Source of the DNA: Corynebacterium fournieri
Lineage (GTDB): Bacteria > Actinomycetota > Actinomycetes > Mycobacteriales > Mycobacteriaceae
Assembly (NCBI RefSeq): GCF_030408775.1
Contig: NZ_CP047210.1
Location: 682,001 to 746,000, forward strand
Reading direction: 5' to 3'
Length of the DNA: 64,000 bases
Below, piece after piece: positions 44,471 through 54,600 of this stretch. The notes beneath the pieces were generated by a model, which was not told the origin of the DNA, did no database searches, and saw only the letters and a list, made by a program, of their open reading frames with translations. Position numbers and translations under genes: made by a program. The stretch's first letter is position 1. Every line of letters starts with the position of its first letter.

Positions 44471-45466
44471 ATGACTGAGTTTGTGAAGACCGAAGTCCGC
44501 GGCACCACCGGTGTGATCACGCTCGACCGCCCGAAGGCGCTGAACTCGCTGAATCCGGAAATGGCCCGCGCCATCGACGCGACATTGAAGCAGTGGCGCG
44601 ATGACGACGCCGTCGAGCAGGTGGTCATCCAATCGTCCGGCAAGCATTTCTGCTCCGGCGGCGACGTGCGCGCCGCCCGCGACGGCATTCTCACCGGGCA
44701 CGAGGCCGAGGTGGACGCGTTCTTCGCAGACGAGTACGCCATGAACCTGGATATCGCGAACTACCCCAAGCCCTACATCGCGCTGTGCAGCGGGGTGATC
44801 ATGGGCGGCGGCATGGGAGTGTCCGCGCACGGGTCGCACATGGTGGTCACCGAAGACGCTTTCGCCTCGATGCCGGAGATGAACATCGGCTACATCACCG
44901 ACGTAGGCATGTCGTGGGTGTTGCAGAATCTGCCGAAGGTGCCGTCGCAAAGCTTGGGCACCTTTTTGGGGCTGACTGGCTACCGTTTGTCGCCGGACGA
45001 CATGCTGGCTACCGGCCTGGCCACGCACAAGGTTGCCACGCTCGACGGGGTGCTTGACGGCATCGTCGCCGACGGTCCCGGCTACCTCGACACAATCGCG
45101 CTTGAGCCGGGGGAGTCGACGCTGCTTTCGCTTCTCGACGATATCGATACCGTCTTCACCGGCCCGTGGGATGAAATCCGTGCCCGGCTCGACGGCGACT
45201 TGGCCGAGCGCGTGGCGGAGCTGACCGAGCAGGCCTCGCCATCATCGCTGGTAGCCGCCGCCGAACTGTTCGCCGCGAACGCCACGCAGGACCTCGCCGG
45301 CGCGCTTGACAACGAGCGGCGTCTCGGCGCGCTGATGACGCGCGAGCCGGACTTTGCGGAAGGGGTGCGCGCGGTGCTCGTGGACAAGGACCAGTCCCCG
45401 AACTTCGCCCCGCAGCCAGAACCCGGCAAGTACCGGGACGTCCTGCGTAACGAGCTATTCGGCTAA
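44471..45466 (+). CDS. Enoyl-CoA hydratase/3-hydroxyisobutyryl-CoA hydrolase family protein
   Basis: A 331-residue crotonase-fold protein. ITLDRPKALNSLNPEM, SSGKHFCSGGDVRA and GVIMGGGMGVSAHG form the oxyanion-hole region, and FASMPEMNIGYITDVGMSW carries the conserved Glu and Asp of 3-hydroxyisobutyryl-CoA hydrolases. The extended C-terminus is also typical of that group, which acts in valine breakdown. Substrate not proven. It ends overlapping the convergent phosphatase gene by four bases, with no terminator between them. Confidence 0.88.
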   Translation: MTEFVKTEVRGTTGVITLDRPKALNSLNPEMARAIDATLKQWRDDDAVEQVVIQSSGKHFCSGGDVRAARDGILTGHEAEVDAFFADEYAMNLDIANYPKPYIALCSGVIMGGGMGVSAHGSHMVVTEDAFASMPEMNIGYITDVGMSWVLQNLPKVPSQSLGTFLGLTGYRLSPDDMLATGLATHKVATLDGVLDGIVADGPGYLDTIALEPGESTLLSLLDDIDTVFTGPWDEIRARLDGDLAERVAELTEQASPSSLVAAAELFAANATQDLAGALDNERRLGALMTREPDFAEGVRAVLVDKDQSPNFAPQPEPGKYRDVLRNELFG

Positions 45467-47073
45467 TGGGGCATCAGCCGCGCAATGACCTCCCCACCAA
45501 GGCCGAGCAGGGCCCAGACCGAGAAGAAGGCTGCGACGGCAATCGCGATGGCTTCGGGCGCGCCCATCTTGCTGGACGACGTTTCTGGTGACGGAACGGG
45601 AGTTGCGGTCTCGGTGAGGCGGGCCTTTGCGTGGTCTGAGGTTGCGCCCAGCGGGAGACAGTCTTCAAGCTCATCGATCGTGTAGAACATCGAACCTTCT
45701 TCGATCGGCACACAGCCGGAGTGGAACGGAACTTCGGCCTCGTTGTACAGCATCCGGACAATGGTGTCGTCGTTGTCGTTTTGGAACGCGTCCCATTGAA
45801 TGTTCGCTCCCATCGGTGCGACCTTGTCGCCACGCCACGAAGAGTTGGAGTAGTCCATGACCTGGTTTGCCGGCACGCCCTTCTCCGAGCCCGGCAGTTT
45901 CAATAACGCCGCTAGCGGAACGATGGTCTCCGCGTGGCCGAAACGGAACTCGGCCGCGGTGTCACCGCCCTCGGCGCGCTCGCGCACACCGTCGAGCATG
46001 TGGTCGAGCAGTGGCTCGAAGTTGTCGTAAGAGACGGTCTGGCCCTCAATGGCTGGGCCCTTCTCGTAGTAGTCCTCGACATCGAGAAGGTATGCGAATG
46101 TCGGGCCGTCGGACTCATCCATGTATTCGTCGAAGATCCAACCTTCGGCGGGCTTCGCCGGCTCTTCCTCCATGGCTGGGGCAATGATGTACAGGTTGTA
46201 GAACTGCAGGGCGGCATCAACGATGCCCTCAACGGTCTTGTCTTTCTTCTCAACGCCGACGAACGTCAGGGTGCCGTGATCGATCGCGTCGATGAACTCC
46301 GGCGCGAAAATCTTTTCCAGTAGGCTCGTGGCCGCCTCGCGGGATGCGGGTTTTGCGTAGGCTTGCTCCACCTTTTCTTCGAGTACGTCGCCGTCGGCCC
46401 ACGCTTTGTATGCCTCGTAGCTCGGCGCCGTTTTGTCCTTGTGCGCGTAGAGGAGGTCTCGGCGGGGCTCGAGCTCTACATGGCCGTTGGCCGCACCGTA
46501 CGTGAGGTTGTCGGTAAGTTCCGGATTGGTTTCAAGCAGGCCGCTGCCGAAGTACCAGCCGGATTCAATCGCGCGGTCCTCACCGGAGGACAGGAAACTA
46601 ATGGAGTGCTTTTCGCGGTCGATAGCGTCGAACAGTTCCGCGTTGCGCCGCGCGTTGCGCTCGCCGATGCCGTTCAACTCGGCGCGACCGAAGGCAGTGA
46701 GGTTGCCGTAGCCGCCTTCACCCGGACCGGTCAGTTCGCGGTTAGCTTTGCTCATCGCCTCGACCTGCGGGATGAGGCGTTCGCCGAGTTCCGTGAGCTG
46801 ACCGCGTTCTTTGGCGGCGGTGAGCATCTGGCCGGCGAGGTCGTCGTACTTGAATGAAGACAACCCTCGCGATCCGTGGCGGTTGACCGAGCTCGTGTAG
46901 ATCTGCTGGAAACCTTCGGGGGCTTTGCTGTAACTGTCGATGGTTCCGGCAGGGAAGTAGGGCTGCTTTGTGGAGTAGTACGTCGCGGTGTCGGCGCCGG
47001 CAGCCGCAACGTTGCTGACAGCTACAGACGCAGCTGCGACTACACATACAGCACGACGGGAAAATATGGACAT
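45463..47073 (-). CDS. Secreted histidine phosphatase, MINPP/phytase-like
   Basis: A 536-residue exported protein. A signal peptide (about residues 1-28) ends near AAAGAD, and a C-terminal transmembrane helix (about 510-531) probably anchors it. The RHGxR motif (His66 in NRHGSRG) and the HAE motif (His380 in FRFGHAETIVPLAALL) are those of multiple inositol polyphosphate phosphatases, which dephosphorylate phytate. A second function on other phosphate esters is possible. A good AAGGAG precedes the ATG at 47073; a longer start at 47148 is rejected. A PhoR-box-like repeat upstream suggests phosphate-starvation control. Confidence 0.85.
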   Translation of the reverse strand: MSIFSRRAVCVVAAASVAVSNVAAAGADTATYYSTKQPYFPAGTIDSYSKAPEGFQQIYTSSVNRHGSRGLSSFKYDDLAGQMLTAAKERGQLTELGERLIPQVEAMSKANRELTGPGEGGYGNLTAFGRAELNGIGERNARRNAELFDAIDREKHSISFLSSGEDRAIESGWYFGSGLLETNPELTDNLTYGAANGHVELEPRRDLLYAHKDKTAPSYEAYKAWADGDVLEEKVEQAYAKPASREAATSLLEKIFAPEFIDAIDHGTLTFVGVEKKDKTVEGIVDAALQFYNLYIIAPAMEEEPAKPAEGWIFDEYMDESDGPTFAYLLDVEDYYEKGPAIEGQTVSYDNFEPLLDHMLDGVRERAEGGDTAAEFRFGHAETIVPLAALLKLPGSEKGVPANQVMDYSNSSWRGDKVAPMGANIQWDAFQNDNDDTIVRMLYNEAEVPFHSGCVPIEEGSMFYTIDELEDCLPLGATSDHAKARLTETATPVPSPETSSSKMGAPEAIAIAVAAFFSVWALLGLGGEVIARLMPH

Positions 47074-47130
47074 GGGAAGCGGGCTCCTTACAGGGGGGAC
47101 AAGGCCACTGCCGACGCTAAACCTCCGAGA

Positions 47131-47145
47131 TGAAATTAAAATGAA
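47131..47145 (+). promoter_or_regulatory. PhoR-box-like direct repeat
   Basis: TGAA occurs twice with an 11-base period (47131 and 47142), the core arrangement of corynebacterial PhoR sites as I remember them. It lies about 60-75 bases upstream of the phytase-like gene and 110 bases before gapB. Confidence 0.4.
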
Positions 47146-47252
47146 CACACGCTAGGGGATCCTTGCCCGGCGGGTTCGCGCAGGCGCTAGAGTAAGGGGG
47201 CGATTACGGGTATGAAAATTGCCCCCGATTCCCACATGCTGAAGGAGCGACG

Positions 47253-48704
47253 TTGACCGAAACGATGAACCCCCGCGATGAATGGAACCACAAGCTCACC
47301 CTGGCGCAGGAGATGCTGCCGCTGATCAGCCGCCTGCACCGCGAGCACAACGCGGTGACCTCGGTCTACGGCCGCCTGCTGGTGGGCGTGACCGACATCG
47401 ACATCATTAAGGCGCACCGCTACGCCCGCCGCATCGACGAAAAGGAGCTCGCCCTCGACGAGACGCTGCCGATTCTCAAGGAGCTCGTCGAGATGGACCT
47501 GGGCACCGCGTCCATCGACCTGGGCCGCCTGGCCAAGGAGTACAAGCACTCCGACGAAAAGGATCTGCGCGCCTTCCTCGACCGCGAGCTCGCCGACGTC
47601 ATCGGCACCTCCTCCGAGCTGGAGGCCCGCGACGTCGTCCTCTACGGCTTCGGCCGCATCGGCCGCCTGCTCGCCCGCATCCTCATCGCCCGCGAGGCGA
47701 TGTACGGCGGCGTGCGCCTGCGCGCGGTGGTCGTGCGCAAGAAGGGCGACATCGACATCATCAAGCGCGCCTCGCTGCTGCGCCGCGACTCCGTGCACGG
47801 CGCCTTCAACGGCACCATCACCGTGGACGAGGAAAAGGAGATCATCTGGGCCAACGGCACCCCGATCCAGATGATCTACGCCAACGACCCGGCCGAGATC
47901 GACTACACCGCATACGGCATCGACAACGCCATCGTGGTGGACAACACCGGTGCGTGGCGCGACCGCGATGGCCTGTCCAAGCACCTCGAGTCCAAGGGCG
48001 TCGACCGCGTCTTGCTCACCGCGCCGGGCAAGGGCGACATCCCGAACATCGTCTACGGCATCAACGAGGACATGATCGGCGACGAGCGCGTCCTGTCCGC
48101 GGCGTCGTGCACCACCAACGGCATCACCCCGGTGCTTAAGGTCATCAACGACCGATACGGCGTCAAGCACGGCCACGTGGAGACCGTCCACTCCTACACC
48201 AACGACCAGAACCTGGCGGATAACTTCCACAAGGGCAACCGCCGCGGCCGTGCGGCCGGCCTGAACATGGTGCTCACCGAGACCGGTGCCGCCAAGGCCG
48301 TGTCCAAGGCGCTTCCGGAGTTCGAGGGCAAGCTCACCGGCAACGCCATCCGCGTGCCCACCCCGGACGTGTCCATGGCTGTGCTGAACCTGGACCTGGA
48401 CAAGGAAGTGGAAAAGGACGAGGTGAACAACTTCCTGCGCCGCGTGTCCACCAACTCCAACCTGCGCCAGCAGATCGACTACATCAACTCGCCCGAGGTC
48501 GTCTCCACCGACCTGCTCGGCACCACCCACGCCTCCGTGGTGGACGGTTTGGCCACCATCGCCTCTGGCAACCACCTCGTGCTCTACGTCTGGTACGACA
48601 ACGAGTACGGCTACTCCCACCAGGTGGTCCGTGTTGTCGAGGACATCGCGGGCGTGCGCCCGCGCGTCTTCCCGGAGCGCAAGGAGCCGGCTGAGATCCA
48701 GTAG
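47253..48704 (+). CDS. gapB: Glyceraldehyde-3-phosphate dehydrogenase, GapB/GapX long type
   Basis: A 483-residue dehydrogenase. An N-terminal extension of about 125 residues precedes the NAD(P)-binding GFGRIGRLLARI; the active-site Cys286 is in SAASCTTNGITP. The extended form is the second GAPDH of corynebacteria, working mainly in gluconeogenesis. TTG at 47253 has AGGAG six bases upstream; an ATG four codons later is also possible. The short lipoprotein gene starts two bases after its stop. Confidence 0.93.
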   Translation: MTETMNPRDEWNHKLTLAQEMLPLISRLHREHNAVTSVYGRLLVGVTDIDIIKAHRYARRIDEKELALDETLPILKELVEMDLGTASIDLGRLAKEYKHSDEKDLRAFLDRELADVIGTSSELEARDVVLYGFGRIGRLLARILIAREAMYGGVRLRAVVVRKKGDIDIIKRASLLRRDSVHGAFNGTITVDEEKEIIWANGTPIQMIYANDPAEIDYTAYGIDNAIVVDNTGAWRDRDGLSKHLESKGVDRVLLTAPGKGDIPNIVYGINEDMIGDERVLSAASCTTNGITPVLKVINDRYGVKHGHVETVHSYTNDQNLADNFHKGNRRGRAAGLNMVLTETGAAKAVSKALPEFEGKLTGNAIRVPTPDVSMAVLNLDLDKEVEKDEVNNFLRRVSTNSNLRQQIDYINSPEVVSTDLLGTTHASVVDGLATIASGNHLVLYVWYDNEYGYSHQVVRVVEDIAGVRPRVFPERKEPAEIQ

Positions 48705-48706
48705 CC

Positions 48707-49153
48707 ATGGTCATGCGCCGTAAGCTCGCCGCCGCAGTCAGCGTGTTCGCGCTGGCCGGCTGCGGCGCGCACGGAACCGAAATGGGGCTGCAGGATGCCG
48801 CGCTGGCCGGGGACTTCACCGTCGCGGACGTGGCGGGGCCGGGGGTGGAGCGGGCTTACGTGTTTTGCCCGTACACGGACAAAGCCGAAGCGCAGCGCCT
48901 CGGCTTCGACCCGGGCGACGTGCCCGGCATTGACGGCAACTCCAAGGCCTGGGAGACGGCCTCCGGCATCGGGGTGATAGCTGACGGCCGTGCTGAGATT
49001 GAGTGGTTCGACCCACGCAAAGTCGACGCCTGCGGGCCGGGGGTGGAGCCGTACCAGGAGATCGACCCGGCAGCGACGGTGCGCGGAACCGCCGAGACCC
49101 GCGAGTACGCGGGCGGGGAGACCGCCGAGGTCACCGTCTTGCGCTTCGGATGA
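48707..49153 (+). CDS. Small predicted lipoprotein
   Basis: A 148-residue protein with an N-terminal signal peptide and lipobox (LAGC, Cys19 or so), followed by a domain of about 125 residues containing FCPYTDKAEAQRLGF and RAEIEWFDPRKVDACG. Two further cysteines could form a disulphide outside the cell. I do not recognise the family. It follows gapB by two bases, so it is on the same transcript, and its 3' end overlaps the convergent glycosyltransferase gene by 23 bases. Confidence 0.75.
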   Translation: MVMRRKLAAAVSVFALAGCGAHGTEMGLQDAALAGDFTVADVAGPGVERAYVFCPYTDKAEAQRLGFDPGDVPGIDGNSKAWETASGIGVIADGRAEIEWFDPRKVDACGPGVEPYQEIDPAATVRGTAETREYAGGETAEVTVLRFG

Positions 49154-50258
49154 CCTCGTCGTAGTAGCCCAGCACTGTCTCAGTGGAGGCGCGCCACGTC
49201 CAACGCAGCGCCTCCGCGCGCGCCGCGTTGGACATGCGTGAGCGGGTGTCCGCGTCGGTGAGCAGGCACTCGATCGGCTCCGCCCAGGCAGCGTCGGGCG
49301 CAGCGGGGTCGACCAGGAATCCGGTGGTGTCGTCGACGACGAACGGCAGCCCGCCCGCGTTCGCCGCCACCACTGGCACGCCCGAGGCGAAGGCTTCGAG
49401 CGCGGCGAACCCGAGCGTTTCGGTGGTGGAGGGAAACAGCAGCGCATCGCCGCAGGCGTACGCCGCGTACAGGTCTGCACCGGACAGGTAGCCGGTAAAC
49501 GTCGCCCAGGCGGGCGGGTCGGCGCGTAGCTCGTCGTAGAGTGGGCCCTCGCCGACCAGCGCCAGGCGCGCATTGGGCACGCGGCGGCGCACCTCGCGCA
49601 TGATCGGGATGCAGCGCTCGACGGACTTCTCCGCGGAGATGCGGCCGACGAAGATGACGAGGGGGTCGTCCGGATGACCGTCGCTAAGCAAGCTGCGCAT
49701 CTCGCGCGTGCGGGCGGCCGGGGTGAAGTGCTCGGTGTCGACCGCCTTCGGCCACAAGCGCACGTTGTCGATGCCGTACTCGGCCGCCTTGTCCATCATC
49801 GGCCCCGAGGTGACCATGTTGATGCCCGCGCGACCGTGGAAGGTGCGCAGGCCCCACTTGGCAATCGGGCTGACCCACGGAATGCCAAGTTTGTGGCAGT
49901 ACTCGGGCACGTCCGTGTGGAAGGAGGCGATGACGGGATAGCGCCGTGCGACGACGAGGGTGGACCAGCCGGCCGTCCAAATCGGGTTGACCGAGTGCAC
50001 GATGTCCGGGTCGAACTCGCGCAGACGGCGATACGTGTGCGGGCCGAGCATGCCGTGCTTGACCTCGGGGTAGACCTTCAAGCTTCGCGACGCAATGGGC
50101 ACCACCTCGAACCCCGCGTACTCAGCAGGCGGGTTGCCGGGAGCGAAGATGAGCACCTCGTGGCCCAGCTCCGCCAGCTGGTCCAGGTGGCGGGTGATGC
50201 GGGTGACCACGCCGTCGATTTTGGGCAGGAAGACTTCCGTGAGCAGCGCGATGCGCAT
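49131..50258 (-). CDS. sqdX: GT4 glycosyltransferase, sulfoquinovosyltransferase-like (SqdX)
   Basis: A 375-residue GT-B glycosyltransferase of family 4. FLPKIDGVVTRITRHLDQL at the start, SFHTDVPEYCHKLG, VDTEHFTPAARTREMRSLL, IFVGRISAEKS and PSTTETLGFAALEAFASG match the cyanobacterial SqdX and plant SQD2 pattern, which add sulfoquinovose from UDP-sulfoquinovose to diacylglycerol. Corynebacterial MgtA-type mannosyltransferases share the fold, but these motifs and the adjacent sqdB-like gene favour SqdX. It lies seven bases after sqdB. Substrate specificity is inference. Confidence 0.78.
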   Translation of the reverse strand: MRIALLTEVFLPKIDGVVTRITRHLDQLAELGHEVLIFAPGNPPAEYAGFEVVPIASRSLKVYPEVKHGMLGPHTYRRLREFDPDIVHSVNPIWTAGWSTLVVARRYPVIASFHTDVPEYCHKLGIPWVSPIAKWGLRTFHGRAGINMVTSGPMMDKAAEYGIDNVRLWPKAVDTEHFTPAARTREMRSLLSDGHPDDPLVIFVGRISAEKSVERCIPIMREVRRRVPNARLALVGEGPLYDELRADPPAWATFTGYLSGADLYAAYACGDALLFPSTTETLGFAALEAFASGVPVVAANAGGLPFVVDDTTGFLVDPAAPDAAWAEPIECLLTDADTRSRMSNAARAEALRWTWRASTETVLGYYDEVIRSARR

Positions 50259-50265
50259 GTGGCGG

Positions 50266-51462
50266 TTACTTCTCGCCCTGGGGCACACCAGCGGACTGCG
50301 CGGCGGTCCACAGGGAGCGCGCCGGGATTTTCGAGCGGTCGGCGCGCTCGGCGTACTTCTTCGCCACCTCCTCGACCTCGACGAGCAGGCCCTCCTCTAG
50401 CTTCGTCGGCTCGAGGCCCAAATCCAGAAAGGCGTCGTTGACTACGTGCAGTTCGTTTTCCGCGGACTCCTTGCGCGGGTTGGGCACCATCTGCACCTCC
50501 GCGTCCGCGATCTTTGCGACGAGCTCCGCCAAATCCCGCACGCGGTGCGTTTCCGTCATCTGGTTAAAAATCTTCACGCGCTCGCCGCGCGCCGGCGGGT
50601 TCTCCACCGCCAGCTGGATGCAGCGGGCCATGTCGCGGATGTGGATGAACGCGCGGGTCTGCCCGCCGGTGCCGTGCACGGTCAGCGGGTAGCCGATCGC
50701 GGCCTGCATGAGGAAGCGGTTGAGTACCGTGCCGTAGTCGCCGTCGTAGTCGAAGCGGTTAATCAACCGCTCGTCGCGAAGCGTCTGCGGGGTGTGGGTG
50801 CCCCAGATGATGCCCTGGTGCAGATCCGTGATGCGCAGCTCGTCGTTCTTGGCGTAGTACGCGAACAAGTGCTGGTCCAGCACCTTCGTCATGTGGTAGA
50901 CCGACCCCGGGTTGGTGGGGTAGAGGATCTGCTGCTCGACGATGCCGTTGTCGCCCGCGTCGACCTGCACATCCAGGTAGCCCTCCGGGATCTTCATGCC
51001 GGCGGTGCCGTAGCCGTACACGCCCATCGTGCCCAGGTGCACGACATGGATGTCCTGGCCGGACTCCACAATCGCGGCGAGCAGGTTGTGGGTGGCGTTG
51101 ACGTTGTTGTCGACCGTGTAGCGCTTGTGGCGCGACGACTTCATCGAGTACGGCGCGGCGCGCTGCTCCGCAAAGTGGATCACCGTGTCCGGCTGGAAGT
51201 CCTTGAGGAACGCCAGGAGGGCGTCGTAGTCCTGGGCCACGTCGATGTGCGCAAAACCAATCTCCTTGCCGGAGACCTCGTGCCATGCCGCGAGGCGCTC
51301 GTCGATGGACGCAATCGGCGTCAGGGACTCCGCGTCGAGCTCCGCGTCGATGTGGCGCCGCGACAGGTTATCCACGATGGTGACGTCGTGGCCCAAGTCC
51401 GAAAGGTGCAGGGATGCAGGCCAGCCGCAAAAGCCGTCGCCGCCGAGAACCGCAATTTTCAC
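50266..51462 (-). CDS. sqdB: UDP-sulfoquinovose synthase-like (SqdB)
   Basis: A 398-residue short-chain dehydrogenase-type enzyme. VLGGDGFCGWPASLHLSD binds NAD; VDNLSRRHID, HFAEQRAAPYSM (the characteristic SqdB/SQD1 block), the catalytic YHMTK (Tyr-x3-Lys) and RITDLHQGIIWG all match SqdB/SQD1, which make UDP-sulfoquinovose from UDP-glucose and sulfite. It is close to the family length of about 400. GTG at 51462 is chosen because AAAGGCG lies upstream; a GTG at 51486 would add eight residues. It is co-transcribed with sqdX. Confidence 0.87.
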   Translation of the reverse strand: MKIAVLGGDGFCGWPASLHLSDLGHDVTIVDNLSRRHIDAELDAESLTPIASIDERLAAWHEVSGKEIGFAHIDVAQDYDALLAFLKDFQPDTVIHFAEQRAAPYSMKSSRHKRYTVDNNVNATHNLLAAIVESGQDIHVVHLGTMGVYGYGTAGMKIPEGYLDVQVDAGDNGIVEQQILYPTNPGSVYHMTKVLDQHLFAYYAKNDELRITDLHQGIIWGTHTPQTLRDERLINRFDYDGDYGTVLNRFLMQAAIGYPLTVHGTGGQTRAFIHIRDMARCIQLAVENPPARGERVKIFNQMTETHRVRDLAELVAKIADAEVQMVPNPRKESAENELHVVNDAFLDLGLEPTKLEEGLLVEVEEVAKKYAERADRSKIPARSLWTAAQSAGVPQGEK

Positions 51463-51556
51463 TAATTTTCGCCTTTCATTACGCACATTTCCGCATAGGT
51501 TACCGGCCTCTGCGAGGCTGTGCTTGCCGAAAAGGATGGGACACCCCCGCCGAATT

Positions 51557-51568
51557 CAAATATATTTG
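51557..51568. promoter_or_regulatory. AT-rich palindrome between sqdB and the surface operon
   Basis: CAAATATATTTG is a perfect 12-base palindrome in the 178-base divergent region. It is a candidate operator or promoter element for either side; no family is recognised. Confidence 0.4.
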
Positions 51569-51640
51569 GGCATACAACTAAGTGGTAGCGTTTCCTGTGT
51601 TTTAGCGGCGTTCGAGCGTTGAAGAAGTTGGGAGTCCTCT

Positions 51641-54600
51641 ATGTCCCGTATGCCCGGAAGGAACCGCACGCCCGTCATGCGGATGACGGCGGCGGCCACG
51701 GTATTGGCCCTGGCGGGCGGTGCTGCGGCCGTGCCACTCGGACCCGTTGGCGGGGTCGCGCAGGCGCAGGTCGCGCCCATTCCGCAGGATGGCGTGCGCT
51801 TTGGCCAGATCCGCGACGACCGCGGAGACTGGCGTGCGGAAATCTTCTTCGACAAAACTATGGTGGTCAGCACCGTCGCCCACGATTTCGTGCCGCAGGA
51901 ATCCAACACGCCCTTCGGCCAGCTCGCGCAAGAGGCGGAACTCGGCGACCCGGTCTTCGACATCATCCCGGCGTCGTCGACGTTTACTCTCGAGCACTAC
52001 GAACTTGCAGGCAGAACACCGGTGTTGAAGGACACTTACGACGTCGTGGTGCGCACCAGCACCTCCACCACCCCGTCCGGCCTCAACGCGATCCGCCTCG
52101 AGTACGAGCTGCCCGACGTCACCGTCAACCAGAACGACCGACTCGCCTTGGTTGCTCCAGGCAAGGGCACTGAATACCCCAAACCCCTGCGAGGCGGAAG
52201 CTCCCGCTTTTCCATGCCGTACATCAACACCGTCTACCGCGGCCACGTGCGCGTGCACAATCCGGACTCCGACCCGGTGGGCACCCCGCGAGTCGTTGTG
52301 ACGAAAGACGGCAACGTCACCGAACCGGAGCTCGCAGAGGATTACTCGTTCCTGATCGAGCTCGGCGCCACCTCAGGCACCTACACCGTCGAGGTAGTGC
52401 CGCCGGAGGGCTTTGCCACGCCGCCAGCGAAGACGGTCGACATCACCTCGGGCGCTGCGGATCGCGACTTCGACGTCTATCCGATCACCGTGAGCGGCAC
52501 GCTTGTCGACGACTCCGGTACCCCCGTAACGGGCGCGAGCGTCACCGTGGCCGGCCGCCCCGCCACCTCGGGCGCGGACGGCACATTCACCGTCAACAAA
52601 GTTCCGGTCGGCACCCACGACGTAGTTGTCGGGGCAACAGCGGCGACCCTTGGCACCAAGCAGTCAGGCGTGAGCGTGCGCGACCGAAAGGACAATCAGG
52701 CAGGCACTATTACCGTGCCTGCCAAACCCCAGGTGGGTACCGTCGCTGGCCAAGTGAGGGACCCCTCCGGCAACGGTGTGGCCGGTGTGAAGGTCAGAGC
52801 TGGTGGAAAGACCGGCACAACCGGTGCGGACGGGAGATATTCAGTCGCCGACGTGCCGACGGGCCAGACCACCGTCGAAGTGCTCGCGGCACCCACCGCC
52901 TACGTCCTCCCGTCACCTGAGCAAGCGAATGTTTCGGCCGGCAAGGTCAGCGCCGTGAACTTCAAGATGGAACTAAAGCCGACGCCGAAAACAACGACAC
53001 CAAGAACTTCCACGTCCACACCGAAGCCGACGCCGAAAACAACGACGCCAAGAACTTCCACGTCCACACCGAAGCCGACGCCGACGACAACGACGCCAAG
53101 AACTTCCACGTCCACACCGAAGCCGACGCCGAAAACAACGACGCCAAGAACTTCCACGACCACACCGAAGCCGACGCCGAAAACAACCACCACGACGGCG
53201 CCGCGCGTCGGAGACGTGTCCGGCTCCGTGGTAGACGCGACCGGCCAGCCGGTGCCGGGCGCCACGGTGACAGCTCACGACACCAACGGCAAGGCGTTCA
53301 CCGTCGCTGTCGACGCGGACGGGCAGTTCGAGCTAACCGACCTGCCCCCGGGGCAGTACGTGGTCAGCATCGGTGTGCCTCGAGGCCTCCTCGCCCCGGA
53401 ACCGGTAGAGGTGAACGTGAAAGCTGGCAAGACGGTCAGCCTTCCCACGTTCGTCGTGCACCCTGAAAAGGCCCAGTTCGCTTGGGGCCGGGTGCAGGTC
53501 GCGCCGGGCGAGACCAAGGTGACGGTCCCGACCCGCTCCGGCAACACCACCACAGAGCCAAACTTCCGCACCTCCACCGTCACGCAGGCGCGCACTGACG
53601 GCACCACTGCGGAGATCCCGGCGGAGGAAAGCTGGATTTCGGTGGAGAGGGACGGAACGGTCGTCGCTAGGCCTCCGCGCGATGCCGCGCCGGGGGAGTA
53701 CCGCGTCGAGGTTGCTGATGCCGCGGGAGATGCGCACGTGATCACCGTGGAGGTCACCGAACCTGCGCCCATGAGCAGTCTGTACGCGGTGCGCTTCCCG
53801 GTCATCCCGGTGCCCGCGGGTACGTCGCGTCAGGCTGGCCGTCCCCGCGCCACCGTTAAGGAAGGCCCCTTCACCTACGCCGATCGCCGCTTGCCGGAGG
53901 GCACGCGCTTCGCCGTCGACCCGAAGCACCGCGGCTGGGTGCGCGTTGACGCTACCGGCCGGTTGACCTTCAGTCCTCCGCTGGGCACTGCCCCCGGGCC
54001 CCGGAAGGTTGCGGTGGATATGACCTTCCCGGACGGCTCCTCGCGCACGTACAACGCCGAGGTGGAGATCGGCGATCCGTTGCTGGCGAGCACCACTGCA
54101 CTCGGATTCGAGGACGGTTTGTCGGTGCGCCCCGGCAAGGCAGTGACCGTGATGCGCACCGGCGCGACGGCGCTGCCGGAAGGCACCACCTTCGAAGTCG
54201 ACCGCACCGAGCCGCTGGGCGGCTGGGTGGCAGTGGTGGACGAGCGCAACGGCAACCTGCGCGTCTACGCTCCGCAGCAAGGTGAGGCGGTGGAGGTGCC
54301 GGTGGTCGCCTACTTTTCCGACGGGTCATCCACCCGGTTGACCGCGGGCGTGCGCTTGTCCACGAGCTCCGCTCTCTCCGCGGCCCACAACCCCTCCTAC
54401 CCGGGTGTGAAAGCCGAGCCGGGCAGCACCGCGACGGTGCCGCTGTCTGGAACGGTGCCTGAAGGAACCGCGTTTGATGTCGTCGATGGTGGGGGTCTGC
54501 GTGAGGTGGGCGTCGACAGGCACAGTGGCACCTTGGCAGTCGAGCTGCCCGCCGACGCTCAGCTGGATTCGCCCTACACCGTCACCGTGCGCGTGCGCTA

